A stretch of DNA of 64,000 bases. It comes from Metaruminococcus_A sp964607135 (GTDB lineage Bacteria; Bacillota; Clostridia; Oscillospirales; Ruminococcaceae). The notes beneath the pieces are model-generated. The model worked only from the letters and a program-made list of their open reading frames with translations, ran no database searches and had not been told where the DNA came from. Made by a program: the position numbers and the translations under genes. Positions 44,063 through 51,060 of this stretch are shown here, piece by piece (the first letter of the stretch is position 1; the number at the start of each line of letters is the position of its first letter). The stretch is taken from positions 89,871-153,870 of the forward strand of contig CAZSIV010000001.1 in NCBI GenBank assembly GCA_964607135.1, given 5' to 3'.

Positions 44063-44178
44063 GTTCGGCAGGCTCGCGGCCCTTTGGTAAAGGATGCGGC
44101 TGCCGCTGTAAAGCTGCTCCGCAAAGGCAAGCATTCATCTGAAAAGTAAGCCAAAAGGATTCGGTTTCATAGAAACAG

Positions 44179-44206
44179 AGGCCCCCGGTGATACCGGGGG
44201 CCTTTT
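44179..44206 (+). terminator. Rho-independent terminator after the amidohydrolase
   Basis: An 11-bp GC-rich stem (44179-44189 with 44193-44203), 3-base loop, then TTTT. Confidence 0.85.
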
Positions 44207-44369
44207 GCATTCAGTGGAAAGATGATTCTTGTTTTAGGGAAGAATCATAAACTTTTACTCCAAGGGTGCCGCGGCAGAAAATTCAAGCTCAAACACAATG
44301 GATGTACGCAGGAGCAGCTTGTTTACAGGTTCTAGAGCAGGCTGCTTCGTTACATGCCACTCTATAAAA

Positions 44370-45104
44370 TCATCCATTTTCCCGCTTCATCTTCCAGCCG
44401 TATACAAGGACGGCGGCTGTTAAAACTACAACCGCATAAACGGCGACCCAGCAAAGATGCTGCAAAACAGCGGCGCTGTTCCCGGCGTAGGCCGCCTTCG
44501 CCGCCTCAACCGCATGGAGAAAAGGGAGAAGCCCGCTGACCGTTTCGAACGCGCCGCCGACCATCCCCACATCGAACCAGATGCCGCTCAGCCATGCCGC
44601 AAGATTGACCAGAACGGAGGAGATCCCCCCGACGGCTTTGTCGCTTACAAGGCTTCCCAGCAGCAGTCCAAACCCTATAAAAAGGAGCGCAGACGGCAGA
44701 AGCGCCGCAATCACCAGAAGAAGATTGACGCTCAAGGGGAGTCCCAAAAGGACTGCCGCCGCCAGACAGATCACGCTTTGAGCAATGGCAACCGGGATCA
44801 GGGGAAGGATATAGCCTGCAATGAACTCAAAAGAGGTGAGCGGCGTGGTGTAAAGCCGCATCAAAAACGAGCTGGTTCGGTCTTTTGAGAGCAGCATCCC
44901 CGAAAAAAGGGAGAGAAAGCTCAGGCCGAACACTGCGAGCCCCGGCGCAATGGCGGGCAGCTCAAAGAGGCTGACCGGAATATTCGACTGGATGGCGTAA
45001 AACAGCAGAAGCAAGACAACCGGGAATCCCACGCAGAAAACGGCTGTCAGCGGATCCCGCAGCAGCTCCTTTAAATTGCGGGAAGCAAAACAAAAGCAGC
45101 GCAT
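44370..45104 (-). CDS. ABC-2 type transporter permease
   Basis: 244 residues from ATG 45104. Six hydrophobic segments: VFCVGFPVVLLLLFYAI, FGLSFLSLFSGMLLS, ILPLIPVAIAQSVICLAAAVLL, LLLVIAALLPSALLFIGFGLLLG, ISSVLVNLAAWLSG and YAVVVLTAAVLVYG. The start overlaps the stop of the ATPase gene (TGATG). Probably a drug/peptide exporter; substrate unknown. Confidence 0.85.
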   Translation of the reverse strand: MRCFCFASRNLKELLRDPLTAVFCVGFPVVLLLLFYAIQSNIPVSLFELPAIAPGLAVFGLSFLSLFSGMLLSKDRTSSFLMRLYTTPLTSFEFIAGYILPLIPVAIAQSVICLAAAVLLGLPLSVNLLLVIAALLPSALLFIGFGLLLGSLVSDKAVGGISSVLVNLAAWLSGIWFDVGMVGGAFETVSGLLPFLHAVEAAKAAYAGNSAAVLQHLCWVAVYAVVVLTAAVLVYGWKMKRENG

Positions 45105-45835
45105 CAGGCTCCCTCCCTTTCCGTGGTGACGGCAACAAAGGCATCCTCCAAGCTGGATGCACCGGTGCGTTTCATCAATTCCCCCGCCGTCCCCACCATC
45201 CTGAGAACGCCGTGCGAAAGAATTCCGATCCGGTCGGAAAGGGCCTGGGCTTCCTCCATATAATGGGTTGTGAGGATGATGGTAATCCGTCCCTTCAAGG
45301 CTTCGATCATCGCCCAAAGCTCCCGCCGGGCGAGTACGTCCAACCCCAGAGAGGGTTCGTCCAGAAACAGGATCTGCGGCTCAGAGATCAGCGCAAGGGC
45401 GATGCTCAGCCGCCGCTGCGTGCCGCCCGACAAGGTTTTCGCACGCCGCTTCGCTGCATCCTCCAAACGGAAAGAGGCGAGGAGCTCTTCCGCCTTCCTG
45501 CGGGCGGTGCTCCGGGAAGCGCCGTAAATCCGGGCGATCAGCTCTAAATTCTCCCACACCGTAAGATTCGGCGCAACCGCAGTCTCCTGCGGGGCGACGC
45601 CGATCTTCTGCTTGACGGCCTGTGGATTTGCCGTGATGCTGTCCCCAAGAAGAAACGCATCCCCGCCGGTGGGTTTGCTCAGGCAGGACAGCATCTTGAT
45701 GGCAGTGGTTTTCCCCGCCCCATTTACACCAAGCAATGCGAACAGTTCCCCCTGCTCAATCTCCAGATTCAGGGAAGAGACCGCCGTTTTGTCCCGGAAA
45801 CATTTAGTCAAGCCGACAGTCTGGATCGCCGTCAT
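45104..45835 (-). CDS. ABC transporter ATP-binding protein (drug/peptide export type)
   Basis: 243 residues. Walker A GVNGAGKTTAIKML, Q-loop APQETAVAP, signature LSGGTQRR, Walker B ILFLDEPSLGLD, switch TTHYMEEAQALSDRIGIL. This is the CcmA/DrrA-like subfamily that pairs with ABC-2 permeases. It overlaps the AbrB-type gene by 4 bp. Confidence 0.93.
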   Translation of the reverse strand: MTAIQTVGLTKCFRDKTAVSSLNLEIEQGELFALLGVNGAGKTTAIKMLSCLSKPTGGDAFLLGDSITANPQAVKQKIGVAPQETAVAPNLTVWENLELIARIYGASRSTARRKAEELLASFRLEDAAKRRAKTLSGGTQRRLSIALALISEPQILFLDEPSLGLDVLARRELWAMIEALKGRITIILTTHYMEEAQALSDRIGILSHGVLRMVGTAGELMKRTGASSLEDAFVAVTTEREGA

Positions 45836-46059
45836 TCCTCTTCATCCTCGCTTTTCCCCGCTTTGAAAATCTCTGCGGCAAATTCCATAAGCTGGTCGCT
45901 TTTCATGATGGCGATCCCGCCCTGTTCCTCGTCCCCCAAAACCAGAAGCCGGTCGCCGGGCTGGAAATCAAAAATTTCCCGCGCCTTTTTGGGGATGACA
46001 ATCTGGCCCCGTTCCCCGACCGTGACCATGCCAAAAATATGTTTACCCTTTGGAGGCAT
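45832..46059 (-). CDS. AbrB/SpoVT-type transcriptional regulator
   Basis: 75 residues from ATG 46059 (AAAGGAC site; a TTG at 46077 is a less likely start). A swapped-hairpin AbrB domain: GMVTVGERGQIVIPKKAREIFDFQPGDRLLVLGD. It probably controls its own operon with the exporter, where a 13-bp inverted repeat overlaps the promoter. Confidence 0.9.
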   Translation of the reverse strand: MPPKGKHIFGMVTVGERGQIVIPKKAREIFDFQPGDRLLVLGDEEQGGIAIMKSDQLMEFAAEIFKAGKSEDEEE

Positions 46060-46098
46060 TGAAACCAGTCCTTTCAATCAACAGGATTGCCCGTCACT

Positions 46099-46157
46099 AA
46101 TATATGATAAATATGTATTTTCATGTTTATCATATATTATTTGAAAGAAAATGTCAA
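46099..46157 (-). promoter_or_regulatory. Promoter with an overlapping inverted-repeat operator, AbrB-exporter operon
   Basis: On the minus strand TTGACA (46152-46157), 17 bp, TATGAT (46129-46134). A perfect 13-bp inverted repeat, AATATATGATAAA with its complement, occupies 46099-46111 and 46126-46138 and covers the -10 and start site. The element resembles an operator of the downstream AbrB-like protein. Confidence 0.6.
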
Positions 46158-46311
46158 GTAAATTTACTGATCCTGACTCGGCAGAAAGAGATCAAACACA
46201 ATCAAAAACAGATCACCGCACTTTAAGACAAGCCGTTTCTTGGAAAACATATCGGCAGACTCATTGTCTCGGAGCGTTACCGGCCTAACACTTCAGCAGT
46301 TCTCAAAGCAA

Positions 46312-46351
46312 CAAAAAATAAGCGGCTATGATCAAAAATCATAGCCGCTTA
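46312..46351 (-). terminator. Rho-independent terminator of the rpsF-ssb-rpsR operon
   Basis: Perfect 14-bp stem (46319-46332 with 46338-46351), 5-base loop, followed on the minus strand by TTTTTTG. Confidence 0.9.
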
Positions 46352-46367
46352 GCTTTTAAGCTATCAA

Positions 46368-46607
46368 TTAATCGCTGATATAGGGCAGCAGCGCCAGATG
46401 GCGCGCCCGCTTAATCGCGATGGTCAGCTCACGCTGATGGCGCGCGCAGGTGCCGGTCACACGTCTCGGCACAATCTTTGCCCGCTCGGAAAGGTACCTT
46501 CTGAGCTTCGCAACATCTTTATAATCAATATGCTCCGCTCTGTCAACACAGAACGCGCAGACCTTTTTGCGGGCTCTTTTGCCGCGCATTGGACGATCCA
46601 TTGCCAT
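46368..46607 (-). CDS. rpsR: 30S ribosomal protein S18
   Basis: 79 residues from ATG 46607 with a strong GGAGG site. S18 motif: KKVCAFCVDRAEHIDYKDVAKLRRYLSERAKIVPRRVTGTCARHQREL. The CxxC...C...H set makes it the zinc-binding form. Third gene of the S6-SSB-S18 operon. Confidence 0.98.
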   Translation of the reverse strand: MAMDRPMRGKRARKKVCAFCVDRAEHIDYKDVAKLRRYLSERAKIVPRRVTGTCARHQRELTIAIKRARHLALLPYISD

Positions 46608-46643
46608 AGTCTTCTCCTCCTTCTGAAACAATCGGTTTACAGA

Positions 46644-47108
46644 TTAAAACGGCAGTTCCCCGTCGTCGGTGTCGATCTCTTCGAAATCGCCGATCTCCCC
46701 CACCGAGAAGCTCGCACCCTTCGGCGGCTCCTCAAAAGCCGGAGGCGGGGCAAAGGAAGCCGTCTGGCCTCCCCCCTGAGAGCTGCTGTTTCTGGATTCT
46801 GCGAAATACACCTGGTCGGCGACAACCTCGAATGCTGTCCGGTTGTTGCCCTGGTTGTCGGTGTAGCTTCTGGTCTGGATGGAGCCCTCCAGCGCAACCA
46901 GCTGCCCCTTGCGGAAATACCGGCTGACGAATTCAGCCGTATTCCTCCAGGTGACGATGCTGATAAAATCGGTCTGGCGCTCGCCGCCCTTTGGGGTATA
47001 GTTGCGGTCTACTGCGATGCGGAAGGTGGTGACAGCGATATTGTTCGCCGTGTGGCGCAGTTCCGGGTCGGCCACAAGCCTGCCCATTAATACAACTCGG
47101 TTGAGCAC
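46644..47108 (-). CDS. ssb: Single-stranded DNA-binding protein SSB
   Basis: 154 residues with the OB-fold start MLNRVVLMGRLVADPELRHT, FISIVTWRNTAEFVSRYFRKGQ and GSIQTRSYTDNQGN. The linker is Gln/Gly/Pro-rich, and the acidic C-terminal tip TDDGELPF recruits repair proteins. Between rpsF and rpsR. Confidence 0.98.
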   Translation of the reverse strand: MLNRVVLMGRLVADPELRHTANNIAVTTFRIAVDRNYTPKGGERQTDFISIVTWRNTAEFVSRYFRKGQLVALEGSIQTRSYTDNQGNNRTAFEVVADQVYFAESRNSSSQGGGQTASFAPPPAFEEPPKGASFSVGEIGDFEEIDTDDGELPF

Positions 47109-47139
47109 GATTTAACACTCCTTTTCCAGACAAAAAACA

Positions 47140-47436
47140 TTACTCGTCCAGATTGATGGTAAGCGAACGGATGATTCCGTCGGTAATGCCATAAATACGG
47201 TCGAGCTCTGCCGGGAAATCCGGGGCAGATGTGAAGTCAAACTGCACATAATATCCTTCGGTTTCATAGTTGATCGCATAAGCAAGTCTTCTCTTGCCCC
47301 ACTCGTCAACTTTTTCCAGCGTCCCGTTTGCAGAAATCAGATCGGTGATCTTAGCGACGACCGCTTTGATTTCCTCCTCAGACAGCTTTAAGCTGATGAT
47401 GATAACGGATTCATACTTTCCCTGTAATTTTGCCAT
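47140..47436 (-). CDS. rpsF: 30S ribosomal protein S6
   Basis: 98 residues from ATG 47436 with an AAGGAGGTG ribosome site. S6 motif: YESVIIISLKLSEEEIKAVVAKI, WGKRRLAYAINYETEGYYVQFDF. S6 and S18 bind 16S rRNA together. First gene of the operon. Confidence 0.98.
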   Translation of the reverse strand: MAKLQGKYESVIIISLKLSEEEIKAVVAKITDLISANGTLEKVDEWGKRRLAYAINYETEGYYVQFDFTSAPDFPAELDRIYGITDGIIRSLTINLDE

Positions 47437-47447
47437 GATAGCACCTC

Positions 47448-47534
47448 CTTTTGGACATATGACCCTGCCGCTCACACCGGGCAGAGTAAGGATACGCTGC
47501 TCAAGGGACAGACCACCCCTTATAAAAGCACAGC
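47448..47534 (-). promoter_or_regulatory. rpsF mRNA leader, candidate S6:S18-binding site
   Basis: The 97-nt leader holds two hairpins: arms AAGGG/CCCTT near the 5' end and CTCTGCC/GGCAGGG with a CGGTGTGAGC loop closer to the start. rpsF leaders in many bacteria bind the S6:S18 pair for feedback. Sequence match to that motif is only partial by eye. Confidence 0.4.
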
Positions 47535-47540
47535 ATTAAA

Positions 47541-47569
47541 ATTATAGCAATATTTTACCGCGCTGTCAA
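47541..47569 (-). promoter_or_regulatory. Consensus sigma-A promoter of rpsF-ssb-rpsR
   Basis: TTGACA (47564-47569), exactly 17 bp, TATAAT (47541-47546): a perfect match to the housekeeping consensus, as expected for a ribosomal operon. Confidence 0.9.
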
Positions 47570-47651
47570 GGAGCTTTTCGCCTGTATCGGGGGAATTTCC
47601 TCTCATCCGTCCCGCCGGAAATCCGCCCGAAAAACTTCCCCCCGCAAGCTG

Positions 47652-48521
47652 TTAAAGGGTTTTGGCGAGCTCCTTTAAATAAGCCCGCAGCCCCTCGCCG
47701 ATCTCGGGGTGGTTCAGCCCCACTTCGATGGATGCCTGTAAAATCCCCAGCTTGTTGCCCATGTCGTACCGTTTACCGGTGTAGTCTACCCCGACCATCC
47801 CTTTGGTGCGGGCGAGGGTCTTCATCGCATCGGTCAGCTGGAGCTCCCCGCCCGCTCCCGGCGGGGTGTCGCGCAGGATGTCAAAAATCTCGGGCGGAAG
47901 GACACAGCGCCCCAGAATTGAAAAGAGGGACATGATCTGGTCCGGCGCAGGCTTCTCAATCATATCGGTGATTTTATACCAGTTCCCTTCCAACGGGGCA
48001 ACCTTCATGGAAGAGTACTTCAAGATCGCTTCCGGAGAGACCTCCTTGATCCCGGCACAGCCGAGCCCATATGCTTCATAGGCGCGGGCGAGCTGAGCAG
48101 TCGCCGGATCTTCCCCGATGATGACATCGTCCCCGTAAAGGACGGCGAACGGCTCGCCCCCAACAAAGGATTCGGCGCAGAGGACGGCATGGCCCAGTCC
48201 CTTCATCTCCATCTGCCGGACATAGCTGATATTCGCAAGCTTCGAGATTTCGGACACCGTTTCATACAACGCGTCCTTCTTCCCTTTGAGCAGATGCTGC
48301 TCAAGCTCGGGAGAGCGGTCGAAATGATCCGCCACAACGCCTTTCCCGCGGGAAAGGATAATCAAAATATCCTCGATCCCGCTCCTTGCGGCCTCTTCGA
48401 CAATATATTGAATCGCCGGTTTGTCGACGATGGGGAGCATCTCTTTGGGCATCGCCTTGGAAGCGGGGAGGACACGGGTGCCGAGTCCGGCCGCAGGAAT
48501 CACTGCCTTCCTAATTTTCAT
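47652..48521 (-). CDS. galU: UTP-glucose-1-phosphate uridylyltransferase
   Basis: 289 residues. Nucleotide-binding motif PAAGLGTRVLPASKAMPKEMLPI; sugar-binding EKP in DMIEKPAPDQI; YGDDVIIGE as the metal site. It makes UDP-glucose for cell-envelope glycans. 23 bp downstream of the membrane-protein gene, likely co-transcribed. Confidence 0.96.
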   Translation of the reverse strand: MKIRKAVIPAAGLGTRVLPASKAMPKEMLPIVDKPAIQYIVEEAARSGIEDILIILSRGKGVVADHFDRSPELEQHLLKGKKDALYETVSEISKLANISYVRQMEMKGLGHAVLCAESFVGGEPFAVLYGDDVIIGEDPATAQLARAYEAYGLGCAGIKEVSPEAILKYSSMKVAPLEGNWYKITDMIEKPAPDQIMSLFSILGRCVLPPEIFDILRDTPPGAGGELQLTDAMKTLARTKGMVGVDYTGKRYDMGNKLGILQASIEVGLNHPEIGEGLRAYLKELAKTL

Positions 48522-48544
48522 CTTTCATTCACCTCCGGGTTTAT

Positions 48545-49510
48545 TTAAACCATAGGGGTCAGCCATATGGACAGATAGAGGAGCGCCATCATCAAAAAAA
48601 CATAGATGCCGCAGACGACGGCAACCGCCGCACGCGACACTGAGCCCGACTTCGCCAGGCTCTCATAATAGGCGGTTTGGTCCGCCTGCCGGCTCCGCAG
48701 CGCCCGGATTTTCTTAAAACAGTGGTTCATATAGAGACGGTTAAACGAAATCCCGACAAAAAAGCGGACGGCAATGGAGACGGCGTAGGTGAGCATCGAA
48801 AACATCTGATAGCTTTCCGCCGTCAGGCCCGCAATATTCCCGCCCGTGACCGCCAGCAGCAAGCCGGCCCCGATCAGGTTGGGAATCAGGAAAACGAGAG
48901 CGGCGGCAAGATACATCTTCCGGTAGATCAGAAACAGAAATTCGAGCAGGAAACCGGACCAGTTGATGACGTTCCGCCCGTTGGTCTTGAGGTCTTTGAA
49001 CCGTGGAAGGTAGTATTGGCTGTTCTCCCCGAGATAGATCGCGAGCTCCTTGACGGGAATGCCGTCGATCTCCTCGTCGGGACCGAGTCCGCCGTAAGGG
49101 GTTGTGTAGGGGTTATAGCCTATGGTGCGGAAAGGCCCCGCCCCGCCCATATAGGGATTGGCGTTCTGCTGCGGCTCCCCTTCTCCCGGCTGTTCCATGC
49201 CATCCGGGCGGTGGAGCGGCGTTCCGCAGACGCTGCAGAAAAGATTCTGGCTGTCGTTCAGCGTCCCGCAACGGCTACACCGGAGCCCCGGCCCCTCATA
49301 CCGCTTTTGCTCCGCTTCCCGCTCCTTCTTTTCCTCTTCGTTCCAGTTGAAGCCTTCGGCGTGCTTGTCTGCAAACCGGCAAACCCCGCCCATCTCCTCG
49401 AAACAGGAACGGTGGTACGGCGCGCCGCATTCCGGGCAGACGGCAACCGTGTCGTCCTCGGTAAATGTTTTTCCGCAGTGGGGGCATTTGGCTCCTGCAT
49501 ATCGGTTCAT
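48545..49510 (-). CDS. Zinc-ribbon membrane protein (RING-like finger, DUF2628-type)
   Basis: 321 residues. An N-terminal CxxC/CxxC...HxxC finger (AKCPHCGKTFTEDDTVAVCPECGAPYHRSCFEEM), a second zinc ribbon (LRCSRCGTLNDSQNLFCSVCGTPL), a Gly/Pro/Gln-rich linker, and about four membrane segments (for example MYLAAALVFLIPNLIGAGLLL and VCGIYVFLMMALLYLSI). Function unknown; encoded with galU. Confidence 0.75.
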   Translation of the reverse strand: MNRYAGAKCPHCGKTFTEDDTVAVCPECGAPYHRSCFEEMGGVCRFADKHAEGFNWNEEEKKEREAEQKRYEGPGLRCSRCGTLNDSQNLFCSVCGTPLHRPDGMEQPGEGEPQQNANPYMGGAGPFRTIGYNPYTTPYGGLGPDEEIDGIPVKELAIYLGENSQYYLPRFKDLKTNGRNVINWSGFLLEFLFLIYRKMYLAAALVFLIPNLIGAGLLLAVTGGNIAGLTAESYQMFSMLTYAVSIAVRFFVGISFNRLYMNHCFKKIRALRSRQADQTAYYESLAKSGSVSRAAVAVVCGIYVFLMMALLYLSIWLTPMV

Positions 49511-49627
49511 CGACGTTCCTCCGTATCCGGGACAAGCTTTTCATTCAAAGGGCGTATCCCGCCCTCTGATCCCTGTCATCGTTCAGTTTAGTATACCACT
49601 TTTATGGGGATTTGACAAACATATTTC

Positions 49628-49656
49628 TTTACATCCCATTTGTTCTACTTTATAAT
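49628..49656 (+). promoter_or_regulatory. Sigma-A-type promoter of prfB
   Basis: TTTACA (49628-49633), 17 bp, TATAAT (49651-49656), 38 bp upstream of the ATG. Ribosome site TTGGAGGT follows. Confidence 0.75.
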
Positions 49657-49694
49657 AGGAAGAGAAAAAGAAACTGAATCTTGGAGGTACTTGC

Positions 49695-50810
49695 ATGCTG
49701 CAGCTGGATGAATTGAGACTGGAACTGGAAGGGCTCGAGCCGGAGCTCCAGAGCCTGGGGCAGGCGCTCAACCTAACCGCTCTGCGGGAGGAAGCGGCCG
49801 AACTGGAAAAAACGAGCGCCCAGCCCGGATTTTGGGACGACATGGAGCGCTCCCAGAAAATCCTGCAAAAGATGCGCCACAACCAGAGTATCTGCGAGCG
49901 GTATGACAAGCTCCACAGCGATTATACCGACCTGCTGACCATGATTGAGATCGCGAACGAGGAAAACGACGAATCGCTTGTCCCGGATATCGTCGAGACG
50001 GCTGAAAAGGTCAAGGCTGAGCTGGAATCCCAGAAGCTGACCACCCTGCTCTCCGGCGAATACGACGCAAAGAACGCCATCCTGACCTTCCACGCCGGCG
50101 CGGGCGGAACCGAGGCGCAGGACTGGGCCCAGATGCTCTACCGGATGTACAACAAATGGGCTGACCGCCACTCCTTTAAAGTCAAGCTGCTGGATTATCT
50201 CGACGGGGACGAGGCGGGGCTCAAAAGCGCCAGCATCCTGATCGAGGGGGAGAACGCCTACGGCTTTCTCCGCTCCGAGGCGGGCGTCCACCGGCTGGTG
50301 CGGATTTCTCCGTTTGACTCGTCGGGGAGGCGGCACACCTCCTTTGCCTCTCTGGAAGTCATGCCGGAGATCGACGACGAAGAGGAAATCCCGATCCGGG
50401 ACGAAGACCTGCGGGTGGACACCTACCGCTCCAGCGGCGCGGGCGGCCAGCACGTCAACAAGACCGAATCCGCCATCCGGATCACCCACCTGCCGACCGG
50501 GATCGTCGTCGCCTGCCAGACCGAGCGGAGCCAGATCCAGAACCGCGCGACCGCGATGAAGATGCTCAAATCCCGCCTGGCCGAAATCAAGCAGCGGGAG
50601 CACCTCGAAAAGATCGAGGACATCAAGGGGGAGCAGAAGGAGATCGGCTGGGGCAGCCAGATCCGCTCCTATGTCTTCATGCCCTACACCCTGGCGAAAG
50701 ACCACCGCACCGGCTATGAATCGGGCAATATCGGCGCGGTGATGGACGGCGACCTGGACGGCTTCATCAACGCCTACCTGGTCGACCAGGCCAAGCAGAA
50801 CGAACACTAA
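49695..50810 (+). CDS. prfB: Peptide chain release factor 2
   Basis: 371 residues, complete in one frame. RF2 motif SPF (VRISPFDSSGRRHTSFAS) and the GGQ loop SSGAGGQHVNKTESA. RF2 recognises UGA and UAA. Most bacterial prfB genes contain a +1 programmed frameshift near codon 26; here the codons following LGQAL read straight through (no CTTTGA), so autoregulation by frameshifting is absent. Confidence 0.98.
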   Translation: MLQLDELRLELEGLEPELQSLGQALNLTALREEAAELEKTSAQPGFWDDMERSQKILQKMRHNQSICERYDKLHSDYTDLLTMIEIANEENDESLVPDIVETAEKVKAELESQKLTTLLSGEYDAKNAILTFHAGAGGTEAQDWAQMLYRMYNKWADRHSFKVKLLDYLDGDEAGLKSASILIEGENAYGFLRSEAGVHRLVRISPFDSSGRRHTSFASLEVMPEIDDEEEIPIRDEDLRVDTYRSSGAGGQHVNKTESAIRITHLPTGIVVACQTERSQIQNRATAMKMLKSRLAEIKQREHLEKIEDIKGEQKEIGWGSQIRSYVFMPYTLAKDHRTGYESGNIGAVMDGDLDGFINAYLVDQAKQNEH

Positions 50811-50842
50811 GCTTTCCCGCTCTGATTTTAGGCATTCCTGTC

Positions 50843-50871
50843 AACCCCCACTGTTTTCCGCAGTGGGGGTT
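50843..50871 (+). terminator. Hairpin downstream of prfB
   Basis: An 11-bp stem (50843-50853 with 50861-50871) with a 7-base loop. There is no T run, so it may act poorly as a terminator. Confidence 0.6.
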
Positions 50872-51060
50872 CCGGCAAAAACGTCCCTCGTGTACAAAGG
50901 GAGATATCCCGGAATTTCTGAAAAAACGGGCGGCGGATGCCGCCCTGCGCGTGAAGAGCAGAAGGGACCGTATATCCGGGGACTCTCTACCCTCACAACC
51001 GCTTTTGTCCCCGCTGAAGCGAGGATGGCAACCAAAATAAAACGAAACGCAGGTGAAACA
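50872..51060 (+). other. Intergenic stretch before the GH95 gene
   Basis: No gene is convincing here. An open frame runs upstream of ATG 51061 but has no homology to GH95 and a non-coding composition. The ribosome site CAGGTG is weak. Confidence 0.4.

Noticed and set aside
44370..45317. Longer start of the ABC permease at 45317
   Set aside because: The extra 71 residues run antiparallel-frame through the ATPase gene and are polar; ATG 45104 overlaps the ATPase stop as in coupled genes.
46247..46254. GCCGATAT on the minus strand as a sigma-28 promoter for the AbrB operon
   Set aside because: No TAAA-like element lies 15 bp upstream, and a better sigma-A promoter is present nearer the gene.
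49612..49656. TTGACA at 49612 as the -35 of the prfB promoter
   Set aside because: Spacing to TATAAT is 33 bp; TTTACA at 49628 has exactly 17 bp and fits.
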